Source: JBPCNH01 sp051001455
Lineage (GTDB): Bacteria; Actinomycetota; CADDZG01; WHSQ01
Assembly: GCA_051001455.1 (NCBI GenBank)
Contig: JBPCNH010000038.1
Span: 48,580 to 112,579, forward strand
Length of the DNA: 64,000 nt
Direction: 5' to 3'
The position numbers and the translations under genes were made by a program. The notes below the pieces were generated by a model that saw nothing but the letters and a program-made list of their open reading frames with translations, was not told the origin of the DNA and did not search any database. This document shows, one piece after another, positions 8,544-15,917 of the stretch (its first letter is position 1; each line of letters starts with the position of its first letter).

Positions 8544-9296
8544 TCACCGCCGCTTGCGGAGCTGGTTCCAGCGGTCCCTCACCCCCCACATCGTTACGTG
8601 CGCCAGTGCCTCTACGACGATCCGCTTCGACATCTTCGACGTTCCCGAAGCGCGTTCGGTGAACGTGATCGGCACCTCGAGTATCCGCCCGCCGTCCTGG
8701 TACACCCTCCGGGCCATCTCTATCTGGAAGGCGTATCCCTGGGATGCCACGGTGGCCAGCTCTTGCACCTGCAGCGCCCCCGTGCGGAACGCCCTGAAGC
8801 CGCTCGTAGAGTCACCCACACCGAAACCGAGCCACAGCGCCGCGTAGAGGTTGCCGAGCCGGGACAGCAGCCGCCGGAGCGCCCCCCAGTTCTCGATCCG
8901 TCCCCCCGGGACGTAACGGGATCCGATCACCAGATCCGCTTTGCCAAGTCCTTCCAGTAAGGTCGGGACGACGGCGGGATCGTGGGAGAGGTCGGCATCC
9001 ATCTCCACCACGGCGACGTAGCCCCTCTCGATCGCCCACTCGAAGCCGGCGAGATAAGCGGCGCCCAATCCCTGCTTGGATGTCCGCTCGAGGAGGTGTA
9101 TCCGGTCGTCGCCTGCGGCTATGTCCCGGACGACCTCTGCGGTCCCATCGGGCGATCCGTCGTCCACGACCAGGAGGTCGACATCCCGATCGACGGCCGC
9201 GAAGAGCCTCCGGACGACCTCCGGGATCGTGGCGCGCTCGTTATAGGTCGGGACGATCACGAGGGCTCGCCCGCCCAACCGTTCGGCGGTATCCAT
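8544..9296 (-). CDS. ppm1: Polyprenol-phosphate mannosyltransferase (GT2, Ppm1-like)
   Basis: A 250-residue GT2 glycosyltransferase that makes polyprenyl-phosphate-mannose from GDP-mannose, the donor for later membrane mannosyltransferases. Motifs: VIVPTYNERATIP at the start, VVDDGSPDGT, and the metal-binding EMDADLSHDP. It ends with the usual WGVRDRWNQLRKRR. The ATG at 9296 overlaps the lnt stop by one base (TGATG). In Mycobacterium tuberculosis the Lnt and Ppm parts are one fused protein; here they are two coupled genes, as in M. smegmatis. A longer in-frame extension reaching into lnt has no family similarity, so the start was placed at MDTAERLGG. Confidence 0.92.
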   Translation of the reverse strand: MDTAERLGGRALVIVPTYNERATIPEVVRRLFAAVDRDVDLLVVDDGSPDGTAEVVRDIAAGDDRIHLLERTSKQGLGAAYLAGFEWAIERGYVAVVEMDADLSHDPAVVPTLLEGLGKADLVIGSRYVPGGRIENWGALRRLLSRLGNLYAALWLGFGVGDSTSGFRAFRTGALQVQELATVASQGYAFQIEMARRVYQDGGRILEVPITFTERASGTSKMSKRIVVEALAHVTMWGVRDRWNQLRKRR

Positions 9297-10786
9297 CACG
9301 CAGAGCCTTGCACTTCCGGGCGCCTCCTGGTGACGACCACACCGAGACCCACGATCGTGACCACCAGGCATCCCCAGGGCAGCCAGTCCCCTGTCCGGGC
9401 ATACAAGGACACATCGGTGGCGAACCTGAGCTCTTGCACCATCACCGAGGCGTTCCAGAGAGCGGTGCGTTCGATGATCTCGCCGCTCGGTTCGATGAAG
9501 GCAGAGATCCCGCTCAAGGCGGCATGCACAACGGGCACCCCATTCTCGGCAGCACGCACCTGGCTCATGGCCAGGTGCTGAGCCGACGCCCACGAGAACC
9601 CCCACGTGGATGTATTCGTCGCGACGACGAGGAGGCGGCCGCCGGCCTTGATGCGTCCGCGCACAAGCGAACCGAAATCTCCTTCAAAAGAGATCACCGG
9701 TGCGATCCGGCCCCCGGCAACATCGAAGACCTTCGGATCGACTCCCGGTATCGCGTCGCGCGGAACCTGTTCGAGGGCAGGGATCCAGTCGAGATAGCGG
9801 CGCTGCGGCACGAACTCGCCGAAGGGAACCAGATGGGTCTTCTGATACCTATCGACGATCTCGCCGGCCTCGGAAACCAAGAAAGCCATCACCTTGTAAC
9901 GGTCCTCCGGCAGATCCTCATTGCCGCCGATGATCATCGGCGCGCCGGCGGCTTTGGCTGCGGAGCTGATCTCATCCATGACTTCCGGATCCCGGTTCGG
10001 ATCGATGCCTACCGAGCTCTCCGGCCACACGACCAGGTCGACGTCGTGAGGGAGCTCGGTCGTGAGGTGCGCGTGGCTGCCGAGTATCGTGCGCTCCTTC
10101 TCGTACGAGACGGGCATATCCATCGGGACGTTGCCCTGCACGATCGCCACCTCGATGGGCGCGCCGCCTGCCGCCGGAGTGGGAACGAGTACGGGCAACC
10201 CTAGGGCGACGATCGCCGAGGCGGCCGCCGCCCCGGCGACCCTCGGCCGTCTCTTCACCGCCGCCACGACGCACATCGCGACCAAAGCATTGACAAGAAC
10301 GAGCAAGAAGGCCGTCCCCCAGCCTCCGGCCACCCCCGCGCCTTTCAACAGAAAGGGCACGTTGTGCTGGCTTTGGGCCAATTGCCCCCAGGTAAAGCCT
10401 CGCAGCGGAACGATGGAGCGGAAGAATTCGACCAGCCCAACCCACACGACCGCCGGGACCAGAGTCCGGGCGGGGAGCGAGCGCCATCGGGTGGTCCCGG
10501 CCGCCACCGCCGCCCCGAATGCAGTTACGAAGAGCGTCTGGAGCAGCACGAGGAAGATCCAAGCGAGCACGCCCACTATCGAGATCCAATACAGGAGCAC
10601 GGCGAAGAAACCCAAACCGAACGCCGCGCCGAGCGCTGCGCCTCGCCGGGGACCGGCGCCATCGAGCAGCCATAACAGTGGGGCTATGGCGACCCACGCT
10701 AGTGGGGCCACATCAGGTTCCGGGAAGGCGAACGCCAGGACGGCGCCCGAGGAGACGCCGACCAGAAGCGCCGGACCCCGCCTCAT
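9296..10786 (-). CDS. lnt: Apolipoprotein N-acyltransferase homologue with Cys-to-Ser change
   Basis: A 496-residue protein. About seven N-terminal membrane segments (residues 1-195) precede a nitrilase-like catalytic domain facing outside the membrane. The catalytic Glu is present in VVWPESS (around residue 254) and the Lys in YQKTHLVPFGEF. The position where the Cys nucleophile is expected (ICYE or ICFE in most members) reads VISFE, with Ser366 encoded by TCT at 9689-9691. The protein may therefore be inactive as an acyltransferase, or use Ser, or act as a partner of the adjacent Ppm1, as the mycobacterial Lnt domain does. The gene is directly coupled to ppm1. Confidence 0.88.
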   Translation of the reverse strand: MRRGPALLVGVSSGAVLAFAFPEPDVAPLAWVAIAPLLWLLDGAGPRRGAALGAAFGLGFFAVLLYWISIVGVLAWIFLVLLQTLFVTAFGAAVAAGTTRWRSLPARTLVPAVVWVGLVEFFRSIVPLRGFTWGQLAQSQHNVPFLLKGAGVAGGWGTAFLLVLVNALVAMCVVAAVKRRPRVAGAAAASAIVALGLPVLVPTPAAGGAPIEVAIVQGNVPMDMPVSYEKERTILGSHAHLTTELPHDVDLVVWPESSVGIDPNRDPEVMDEISSAAKAAGAPMIIGGNEDLPEDRYKVMAFLVSEAGEIVDRYQKTHLVPFGEFVPQRRYLDWIPALEQVPRDAIPGVDPKVFDVAGGRIAPVISFEGDFGSLVRGRIKAGGRLLVVATNTSTWGFSWASAQHLAMSQVRAAENGVPVVHAALSGISAFIEPSGEIIERTALWNASVMVQELRFATDVSLYARTGDWLPWGCLVVTIVGLGVVVTRRRPEVQGSA

Positions 10787-10793
10787 CGGATGG

Positions 10794-11306
10794 CTAGGCG
10801 CAGTCGCGGCAGAATTGGCGCTCGGGGTCGGCGAGCTGAGAGCGTTTCTTCACGAGGAAGCAGCGCTTGCAGACGAATTCCTGGTTGTCTTTGATCGGGA
10901 TGAGCTTGCCCGGAACGGGATCGATCGGATCGATCGTGGCGATGATATCCGGTTCGGGAGGGAACACCAGATCGTCCTCATCCTCGTCGTCGCTGGTGGC
11001 GCGCCGTGGAGATCGCTGGGCGAGGATCTCATCGAGACTAGCCTCCCCCTCCTCCTCGTCCTCATCGTCAGCGTCGTCGTCATCTTCCTCGTCGTCGTCG
11101 CCCGCTACCGTGGGACCGGCAACGTCATCATCGTCGTCGTCGTCATCGAGCAGGTCGTCGTCGTCAAGGTCGTCGTCGTCAAGGTCGTCGTCGTCAAGGT
11201 CTAGCTCGTCCTCGTCGAGGTCGGCGAGATTCTCGTCGTCGTCGAGGTCGTCTTCTTCCTCCTCGACCTCCTCGACCTCCACGAGCTCATCCTTCTTGCG
11301 AACCAC
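10794..11306 (-). CDS. DUF4193-type acidic protein with C-terminal zinc ribbon
   Basis: A 170-residue actinobacterial protein of unknown function. The first 90 residues are almost entirely Asp, Glu and Leu (long DDD runs from repeated GTC triplets on the plus strand). The C-terminus, VCKRCFLVKKRSQLADPERQFCRDCA, holds two CxxC pairs that should bind zinc. This matches the DUF4193 pattern. The start is placed at GTG 11306, which follows an AAGGGGAG Shine-Dalgarno sequence by eight bases. An upstream TTG at 11342 lacks such a site. A long, structured, non-coding stretch lies upstream. Confidence 0.85.
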   Translation of the reverse strand: MVRKKDELVEVEEVEEEEDDLDDDENLADLDEDELDLDDDDLDDDDLDDDDLLDDDDDDDDVAGPTVAGDDDEEDDDDADDEDEEEGEASLDEILAQRSPRRATSDDEDEDDLVFPPEPDIIATIDPIDPVPGKLIPIKDNQEFVCKRCFLVKKRSQLADPERQFCRDCA

Positions 11307-11449
11307 CTGCAGCGCTCCCCTTCTGTGAAGATCCAGCGGCAACCCTAGCCAGAAACTTGCTCTGGGGGCTACCTATTCCCCACTCCTGCCGCCCAAACAT
11401 GCAAATTCTTTGACCCGGTCGGTGGGGGGAGCGGCGCGCCCGGGACGCG

Positions 11450-12050
11450 GAAAGACCCGGGACCGGAGGGGACCGCTGTTTAGCCGTCGTGCGGTTATCG
11501 CAGCGTTGTCCCTCCGACACCCGGGTCTACCGAGATCAAAGGTCCCAAGCAACCTACGGGTCACGATCCACCTGTAGCGATCTCACCGGGCCTTCCCCAG
11601 GCGAACCTGGTTCGTACCCCGTGCCTCGGCCGACCCGAAGCGATCGTCCCGGCGAACCGGGCCGGTCTCCTCGTGGAGGACCAAGGTCGGTGGGCGCTTC
11701 GCCGGTCCGAGAACCGGCTGGACCTTCGATCGACGCCGGCTCTCGCCTGCGTGTCACTCGATCCCACCGTCTTTCACTCCACCCGTTCTCCTGGCTCGCT
11801 CGCATCCTTAAGACACTCGCGCTCCCGGAGCTCCGGGTCCAACAACCCTTCAGCGGTCCGCATCCCCTCTCCAGAGCCGAAGCCCCTTCGAGGTTGCTGC
11901 GGTGCTGGTGACGGTTCTGCCGGCCGAGACCGACTCGCCCCGCCACCTCCGTCGGCCGCTCGAAGCGCTCCGACGGTCCCGGGCTGCTGGTCGGGACCCC
12001 CCTTTCGGACGATCCCCGGCGGTACTGCTTGCCGTTTGCTGCTTGGGACT
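11450..12050 (-). ncRNA. Candidate large structured RNA of unknown class
   Basis: About 600 bases without a believable protein; all open frames here are Arg/Ser/Pro-rich and lack motifs. Several stable helices are visible and their loops fit the minus strand. 11993-12016 has a ten-pair stem (one mismatch) with a GAAA tetraloop. 11738-11747 is closed by a GAGA loop and enclosed by 11728-11733/11758-11763. 11648-11661 and 11597-11610 are both capped by UUCG. 11949-11976 is a seven-pair stem with an inner hairpin, and 11702-11717 is another hairpin. A nested stem joins 11453-11461 to 11520-11528, with further pairing inside it. A promoter at 12057-12085 points into the region. It is not recognisable as RNase P RNA, tmRNA or SRP RNA. 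The ends are approximate. Confidence 0.5.
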
Positions 12051-12056
12051 TGGCGA

Positions 12057-12085
12057 ACACTAGAGAGGCCGACAGCACGCGTCAA
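12057..12085 (-). promoter_or_regulatory. Strong promoter reading into the structured RNA region
   Basis: On the minus strand, -35 TTGACG (12085-12080) and -10 TAGTGT (12062-12057) are separated by exactly 17 bases. A T-rich stretch lies upstream of the -35. The start point would be near 12050. No coding region follows for more than 700 bases. Confidence 0.6.
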
Positions 12086-12198
12086 CGGGAAAAACAGAAG
12101 TAACCGAGGGAGCGCGAAAGTTTGGACGTTCTCCCCAGGCTGTCCACAGAAAGTGTGAATAACCCGGGCTGAATATCCGGTTGCGACACTCCATTAGC

Positions 12199-12591
12199 AT
12201 GCGTGGCATGCACACGCACGAGGTCGAGTGGTCAACCCAAACGACCGAGAGGTTCGGCTTCGTCGACATCACCGACGATCTCCAGGAGCTCGTTCGGGCC
12301 TCAGGACTGACCGGAGGACGGGCGACCGTCTTCTCCCCCAGCGATACATGTCCGATCCTTGTGAACGAGCGGGAGTCGGGGCTGCTTAGGGATATCAGAC
12401 GAGCCGTCGACAAGGTAGCCGGGAGCGGGGACCACTCCCCTCCTACTACTCTCGGTGCGAAGAGCGTGGTTTTCCCCGTCGTGGACGGGAGACTGCGTCT
12501 CGGTATGTGGCAAAGGATCCTCTTGTTCGAACTTGACGACCCCAGGGAGCGAGCAGTGATCGTGCAGATAGTCGGTGACAGAGATGAGTAA
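12199..12591 (+). CDS. yjbQ: YjbQ/UPF0047 family protein (secondary thiamine-phosphate synthase type)
   Basis: A protein of about 130 residues of the YjbQ family. Members can complement a thiamine-phosphate synthase defect weakly, but their physiological role is unsettled. Family features: GFVDITDDLQELVRASGL near the N-terminus and the C-terminal LGMWQRILLFELDDPRERAVIVQIVGD. Start choice is uncertain between TTG 12181, ATG 12199 and ATG 12208; ATG 12199 is used. The middle (residues 60-80) is less conserved than usual. Its 3' end overlaps the proS start by eight bases, so the two genes are probably co-expressed. Confidence 0.8.
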   Translation: MRGMHTHEVEWSTQTTERFGFVDITDDLQELVRASGLTGGRATVFSPSDTCPILVNERESGLLRDIRRAVDKVAGSGDHSPPTTLGAKSVVFPVVDGRLRLGMWQRILLFELDDPRERAVIVQIVGDRDE

Positions 12592-14023
12592 GCCCTCCAA
12601 GCTCCCCAAACAAAGTGAAGACTTCCCGGCTTGGTACAACCAGGTCGTGCGTCAGGCTGGCATGGCCGAGAACGGATCCGCGCGCGGCTCGATGATCATC
12701 AAGCCCCACGGTTACGCGATCTGGGAGGCGATCCAACGGGCTCTTGACGACCGCTTCAAGGCAACGGGTCATGAGAATGTCTACTTCCCTCTGCTGATCC
12801 CGATGAAGACCTTCGAGGCCGAAGCCGCGCATGTCGAGGGATTCGCTCCCGAGGTCGCCGTCGTGACTCACGGTGGAGGCGAGAAACTCGAAGAGCCTCT
12901 CGCTATCCGCCCGACCTCTGAAGCCGTCATCTGGGACACCTACTCGCGCTGGGTGCAGAGCTACCGCGACCTACCGCTGCTCTATAACCAATGGTGCAAC
13001 GTCCTTCGGTGGGAGATGCGAACCCGGCTCTTCCTCAGGACCAGCGAATTCTTGTGGCAGGAAGGCCACACCGCCCACGCGACCAGCGACGAGGCATGGG
13101 CCGAGACCCGTCAGATGCTGGAGATCTATCGTCAGGTCATCGAGGATGTCTGCGCGATCCCGGTGATCCAAGGACGCAAGACTCCCTCTGAGAGATTCGC
13201 CGGCGCGGATGAGACCTTCACGCTCGAGGCCATGATGCGCGACACGAAAGCTCTCCAATCGGCAACCTCCCATTTCCTCGGACAGAACTTCGCCAAGGCC
13301 TACGACGTCAAGTTCCTGAACGATTCGGGGACCCAGGAATACGTGTGGGGAACATCGTGGGGTTTGTCGACGCGCTCGGTGGGCGGCATCGTGATGACCC
13401 ATGGAGACGACAATGGGCTGCGCCTCCCCCATACCGTGGCTCCGATCCAGGTGATGATCATCCCGATCTACCGGAACGACGAAGAGGCCGCGACCGTGCT
13501 GGAACGTGCGGATCACATCAAGAAGGCTCTCGTAGGGAGCAGCATCAGGGTCCGGGTCGACGACAGGGACCAGCACCGCCCCGGTTTCAAGTTCTCCGAA
13601 GCCGAGCTCAAGGGGGTTCCGATCCGCCTAGAGATCGGACCTCGAGACGTCGCTGCAGATCAGGTCGTGATCGCCGACCGCGCCACCGGCGAGAAAAGCA
13701 CGCGTTCCACCGGAGATGCAGTGACCGGCATGGCCGCTCTCCTGCAAGCGTCCTGGGACGCGCTGTATGACGACGCGAAGAGGTTCATGGCCGCGAATAC
13801 CCACGAAGCCGGATCCAAAGACGAGCTGTTCGAGGGCATCACAGCCGAAGGGGGTTTCTGGTGGGGAGCTTGGTGCGGGGACGAGACCTGCGAACAAGAG
13901 GCCACCGGCAAGACGAAAGCCACTATCCGAGCCCTGCCCTTAGAGAAGGAAGATCCCGGGGCGGGATGCACGGTATGCGGGAAGCCCGGAATCGAGCGAG
14001 CCGTGTGGGGCCGGGCTTACTAA
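12584..14023 (+). CDS. proS: Prolyl-tRNA synthetase, archaeal/eukaryal-like short type
   Basis: A 479-residue class II aminoacyl-tRNA synthetase that charges tRNA-Pro. The short form lacks the bacterial editing insertion. Class II motif 2 is visible as the FLRTSEFLWQEGHTAHAT block (around residues 150-167), and motif 3 as RSVGGIVMTHGDDNGLRLP. The anticodon-binding domain follows, then a C-terminal zinc-binding part with Cys pairs (WCGDETC and CTVCGKPG). It ends in the usual Tyr. The TAA stop at 14021-14023 lies inside the 8-base target duplication of the ISL3-type element, so the element inserted right at the end of the gene without changing the protein. Confidence 0.95.
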   Translation: MSKPSKLPKQSEDFPAWYNQVVRQAGMAENGSARGSMIIKPHGYAIWEAIQRALDDRFKATGHENVYFPLLIPMKTFEAEAAHVEGFAPEVAVVTHGGGEKLEEPLAIRPTSEAVIWDTYSRWVQSYRDLPLLYNQWCNVLRWEMRTRLFLRTSEFLWQEGHTAHATSDEAWAETRQMLEIYRQVIEDVCAIPVIQGRKTPSERFAGADETFTLEAMMRDTKALQSATSHFLGQNFAKAYDVKFLNDSGTQEYVWGTSWGLSTRSVGGIVMTHGDDNGLRLPHTVAPIQVMIIPIYRNDEEAATVLERADHIKKALVGSSIRVRVDDRDQHRPGFKFSEAELKGVPIRLEIGPRDVAADQVVIADRATGEKSTRSTGDAVTGMAALLQASWDALYDDAKRFMAANTHEAGSKDELFEGITAEGGFWWGAWCGDETCEQEATGKTKATIRALPLEKEDPGAGCTVCGKPGIERAVWGRAY

Positions 14024-14027
14024 ATGA
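14020..14027. repeat. 8-bp target-site duplication, left copy
   Basis: CTAAATGA occurs directly before the left inverted repeat of the ISL3-like element and is repeated exactly at 16719-16726 directly after the right inverted repeat. Eight-base duplications are normal for ISL3-family insertion. Confidence 0.85.
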
Positions 14028-14049
14028 GGCTCTCCTGACATCGATGTAG
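14028..14049. repeat. ISL3-like terminal inverted repeat, left
   Basis: It begins GGCTCTCCTGACATC and matches the inverted right end at 18 of 22 positions. ISL3-family ends typically begin GGCTCT. Confidence 0.8.
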
Positions 14050-14050
14050 G

Positions 14051-14182
14051 TCAAACCGCGGCCTTCTCGTGAGGTAGAGCTAACTCGATCGGCCCGCACG
14101 CGAGCATCACGAGCGCGATGGCGGCCTCGGCTGAGTGGAAGCCATAGGCGCGCCGGATGATGTTCCGCACTTTCGTGTTGAG
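14051..14182 (-). pseudogene. ISL3 transposase, C-terminal fragment
   Basis: The minus-strand frame from 14182 to the TGA at 14051 reads LNTKVRNIIRRAYGFHSAEA and continues with AIALVMLACGP. This is the conserved end of ISL3-family transposases (RRAYGFHS followed by AIAL). An in-frame stop lies just upstream at 14183-14185, so it is not translated as part of a longer protein. It belongs to the same element as the N-terminal fragment at 15813-16565, lies in the same orientation and comes in the correct order. Confidence 0.75.
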
Positions 14183-14285
14183 TCATAACGAGTTGGTCAC
14201 CGAGCGCAAGCGTTTCGAGGAGTTCCAGAGATACCTCGAGCAGCTCGAGCGGACCCACTTCGATCTGTTTTGTCCTTGGATCGCC

Positions 14286-14894
14286 CTACTTGAGGAACGG
14301 CGTAACGGCGTCCAGGACCACATCTTTGGCAATGGGCGTCTCGGTCACTCCTAGAAAAACGCCCCCCTCTACCGGGAGGCCAAGCAGATCCCCGACCACG
14401 GCAGCATGGCGTGCCTCCACACCGAAGATGCCGGCGGCGGCCTGCAAGATCGCCTTGTCTTCGATGAATCCGGCGGCGCCGAGGTAGGCCCCAACCCCGG
14501 TGTTCTCCAAGGTGTGGCTCAGCTCCAGGTAGCTCTTCCGGTTCTTGAAGGCGCCGCTGAAATCGACCTTAGGAGCCTTCACCGGCTCCCCCCCGAGATC
14601 CTTGATCGTCTGGGAGAGCGTCTTTACGTGCGCGTCCTCGTCGGCTCCGATCTGGTTCAGGAGTTTCGCTTCAGCATCGTCGGGGAGGAGGTTCTTTCCA
14701 TTGCCCTGCTTGTAGAACTCGGACTCGAGGTACTCCAGCGTCAAGGCGAAGTTAAGGACCTCAACATCGTTCTCGAAATCCGCCCCCTGCGCGAAGGCCC
14801 AGCGACCCCCCAGCATCTGCAGCGCGACGGCTGCCGGGATGGTTGCGGCGGTCCCCTTCAGGAAGACGCGCCGATCGAATGAATTAAGTGTCAC
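14286..14894 (-). CDS. Tat-exported ferritin-like domain protein
   Basis: A 202-residue protein. The N-terminus has a twin-arginine signal (DRRVFLKGTAATIP) with a likely cleavage at AFA-QG near residue 36. The rest is a ferritin-like four-helix bundle (Ferritin_2 type). Candidate metal ligands are Glu in LTLEYLESEFY, the ExxH in ADEDAHVKTL, Glu in SHTLENTGVGAYLG, and the ExxH in VEARHAAVVGDLLG. It probably acts outside the membrane in metal or redox chemistry; the substrate is unknown. It lies 13 bases after the related gene upstream, so the two form an operon. Both lie inside the ISL3-like element. Confidence 0.85.
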   Translation of the reverse strand: MTLNSFDRRVFLKGTAATIPAAVALQMLGGRWAFAQGADFENDVEVLNFALTLEYLESEFYKQGNGKNLLPDDAEAKLLNQIGADEDAHVKTLSQTIKDLGGEPVKAPKVDFSGAFKNRKSYLELSHTLENTGVGAYLGAAGFIEDKAILQAAAGIFGVEARHAAVVGDLLGLPVEGGVFLGVTETPIAKDVVLDAVTPFLK

Positions 14895-14907
14895 TTCGAA
14901 CCCCTTC

Positions 14908-15615
14908 CTAGCTCTCGATGAAAGGCTCGGCAGCCTTCAGGACGGCATCCATGGACTTCGTTTCTTCGATCTGACCCGGAAATGGCTCGCCGCCGATCAA
15001 CCTGGCGATGACCGCCGCATGGCGAGACTCGACCCCTGCGATCGATGCGGCTGCGGCCAGAAGATCCGGAGTCTTGATGTTCGTCACCTGACCGTAATAG
15101 GCAGTCACGCCTAGCTCTTCGAAGGTCGAGGCGGTCTCGAGGAACGTCTTCCGGTCGTTGAACGTTCCATCCGGGTACTTGAACTCCGGCGCCGTGACCG
15201 GTTCGCCCCCGAGATCCAGGATCGTCTGCGTGAGGACTTCTGCGTGAGCGGCCTCATGAGCACCGATGACTTCTACGATCTGGAGCTCTCGTCCCGAGAC
15301 AACCTTTTGGTTGATGCCTCGTTCGTAGAAATCGGCTTCGAGCGCCTCTAGCGTCAGCGCAAAGTTGAGGATGTCTATGTCGCTCGCAGGAACCTGCGGG
15401 CCTTCATCCGGGCTTTGCGTGGCTGCCGTCGGAGAGGCCGTGGCGCCGTTTCCGGCGCTCGGTGTGTCTTCAGTGTTGCAAGCGACACCTGCCACCACAA
15501 GGGCGCCCCCCATACCCATCTTTGCGGCCGTCCGGAAAAAGTCGCGCCGGTGGTTCGGCTCTTCGAACTCGATAACGAGTTTTCCCTCGGAGAGATCCTG
15601 CTCCGTCTGACTCAT
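14908..15615 (-). CDS. Tat-exported ferritin-like lipoprotein
   Basis: A 235-residue protein starting at ATG 15615, six bases after an AAAGGGG ribosome site. A longer in-frame extension upstream is rejected as non-conserved. The leader has a twin-arginine motif (HRRDFFRTAAKMG) and a lipobox (VAGVAC), so it should be a Tat lipoprotein. A Ser/Thr/Pro-rich linker then leads to a ferritin-like bundle with Glu in LTLEALEADFY, ExxH in GAHEAAHAEV, Glu in STFEELGVTAYY, and ExxH in VESRHAAVI. It is a diverged duplicate of the downstream gene. Together they give one membrane-anchored and one soluble copy. The genes are cargo between two halves of a transposase gene. Confidence 0.85.
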   Translation of the reverse strand: MSQTEQDLSEGKLVIEFEEPNHRRDFFRTAAKMGMGGALVVAGVACNTEDTPSAGNGATASPTAATQSPDEGPQVPASDIDILNFALTLEALEADFYERGINQKVVSGRELQIVEVIGAHEAAHAEVLTQTILDLGGEPVTAPEFKYPDGTFNDRKTFLETASTFEELGVTAYYGQVTNIKTPDLLAAAASIAGVESRHAAVIARLIGGEPFPGQIEETKSMDAVLKAAEPFIES

Positions 15616-15917
15616 ATAAGCCCCTTTCTCGAGCCCTCGAGCCAGTTCCAGGCGGTAATACCCAGAACCTGGCCATTTACCATAGTCAGCGCAGTCGACG
15701 CCGTCGGATGTGCGCCTCTGATGGATTTGGAGCCGGAAGGGCTTTTGGATTGGTCTTACGCCGGGTTTCTGGCCGATAAAGGACGTTCGTTGCCTGCCAG
15801 GAGAGCAAGCCCTCACGCAGCGGGTTCGAGCCACAACGTGTTGTAAGCGAAGCGAGAGTACGAGGGGCGGGCCTGATCGCGTCTGATACGTAGAGATACG
15901 TATACGTGGGGGGGCCT
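15616..15917 (-). other. Leader region of the ferritin-like operon and transposase breakpoint
   Basis: About 300 bases between the ferritin-like lipoprotein start and the point where transposase similarity ends. It encodes the non-homologous tail of the truncated transposase frame (15813-15917). Two copies of GATACGTA lie at 15885-15892 and 15895-15902, close to the breakpoint. A TATGGT hexamer near 15680 could serve as a -10 box, but I see no good -35. No other gene is visible. Confidence 0.4.

Noticed and set aside
8577..9605. Longer N-terminal extension of the Ppm1 frame into lnt
   Set aside because: The extra 103 residues have no similarity to GT2 enzymes and overlap the conserved C-terminus of lnt. 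The internal ATG overlaps the lnt stop as expected for coupled genes.
10062..11204. Long plus-strand frame across lnt and DUF4193
   Set aside because: It is antisense to two clear genes. Its Val/Ile-rich end comes only from the repeated GTC triplets of the acidic protein.
11489..12158. Several open frames of 100-170 codons on both strands
   Set aside because: They are Arg/Ser/Pro/Gly-rich, overlap each other in several frames, show no motifs, and coincide with a dense set of RNA-like hairpins. Not called as genes.
12141..12180. TGTCCACA near 12141 as a DnaA box or origin
   Set aside because: Only one box is visible, with no cluster, no AT-rich unwinding region and no dnaA or dnaN nearby.
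14157..14354. 65-residue plus-strand frame with a plausible helical stretch (ELVTERKRFEEFQRYLEQL)
   Set aside because: It overlaps the ISL3 C-terminal fragment and the end of the ferritin-like gene on the other strand, lacks a ribosome site and matches nothing I know.
15815..15845. GGTTCGAGCC resembling a tRNA T arm
   Set aside because: The flanking bases do not form a T stem and no acceptor, D or anticodon arm can be drawn.
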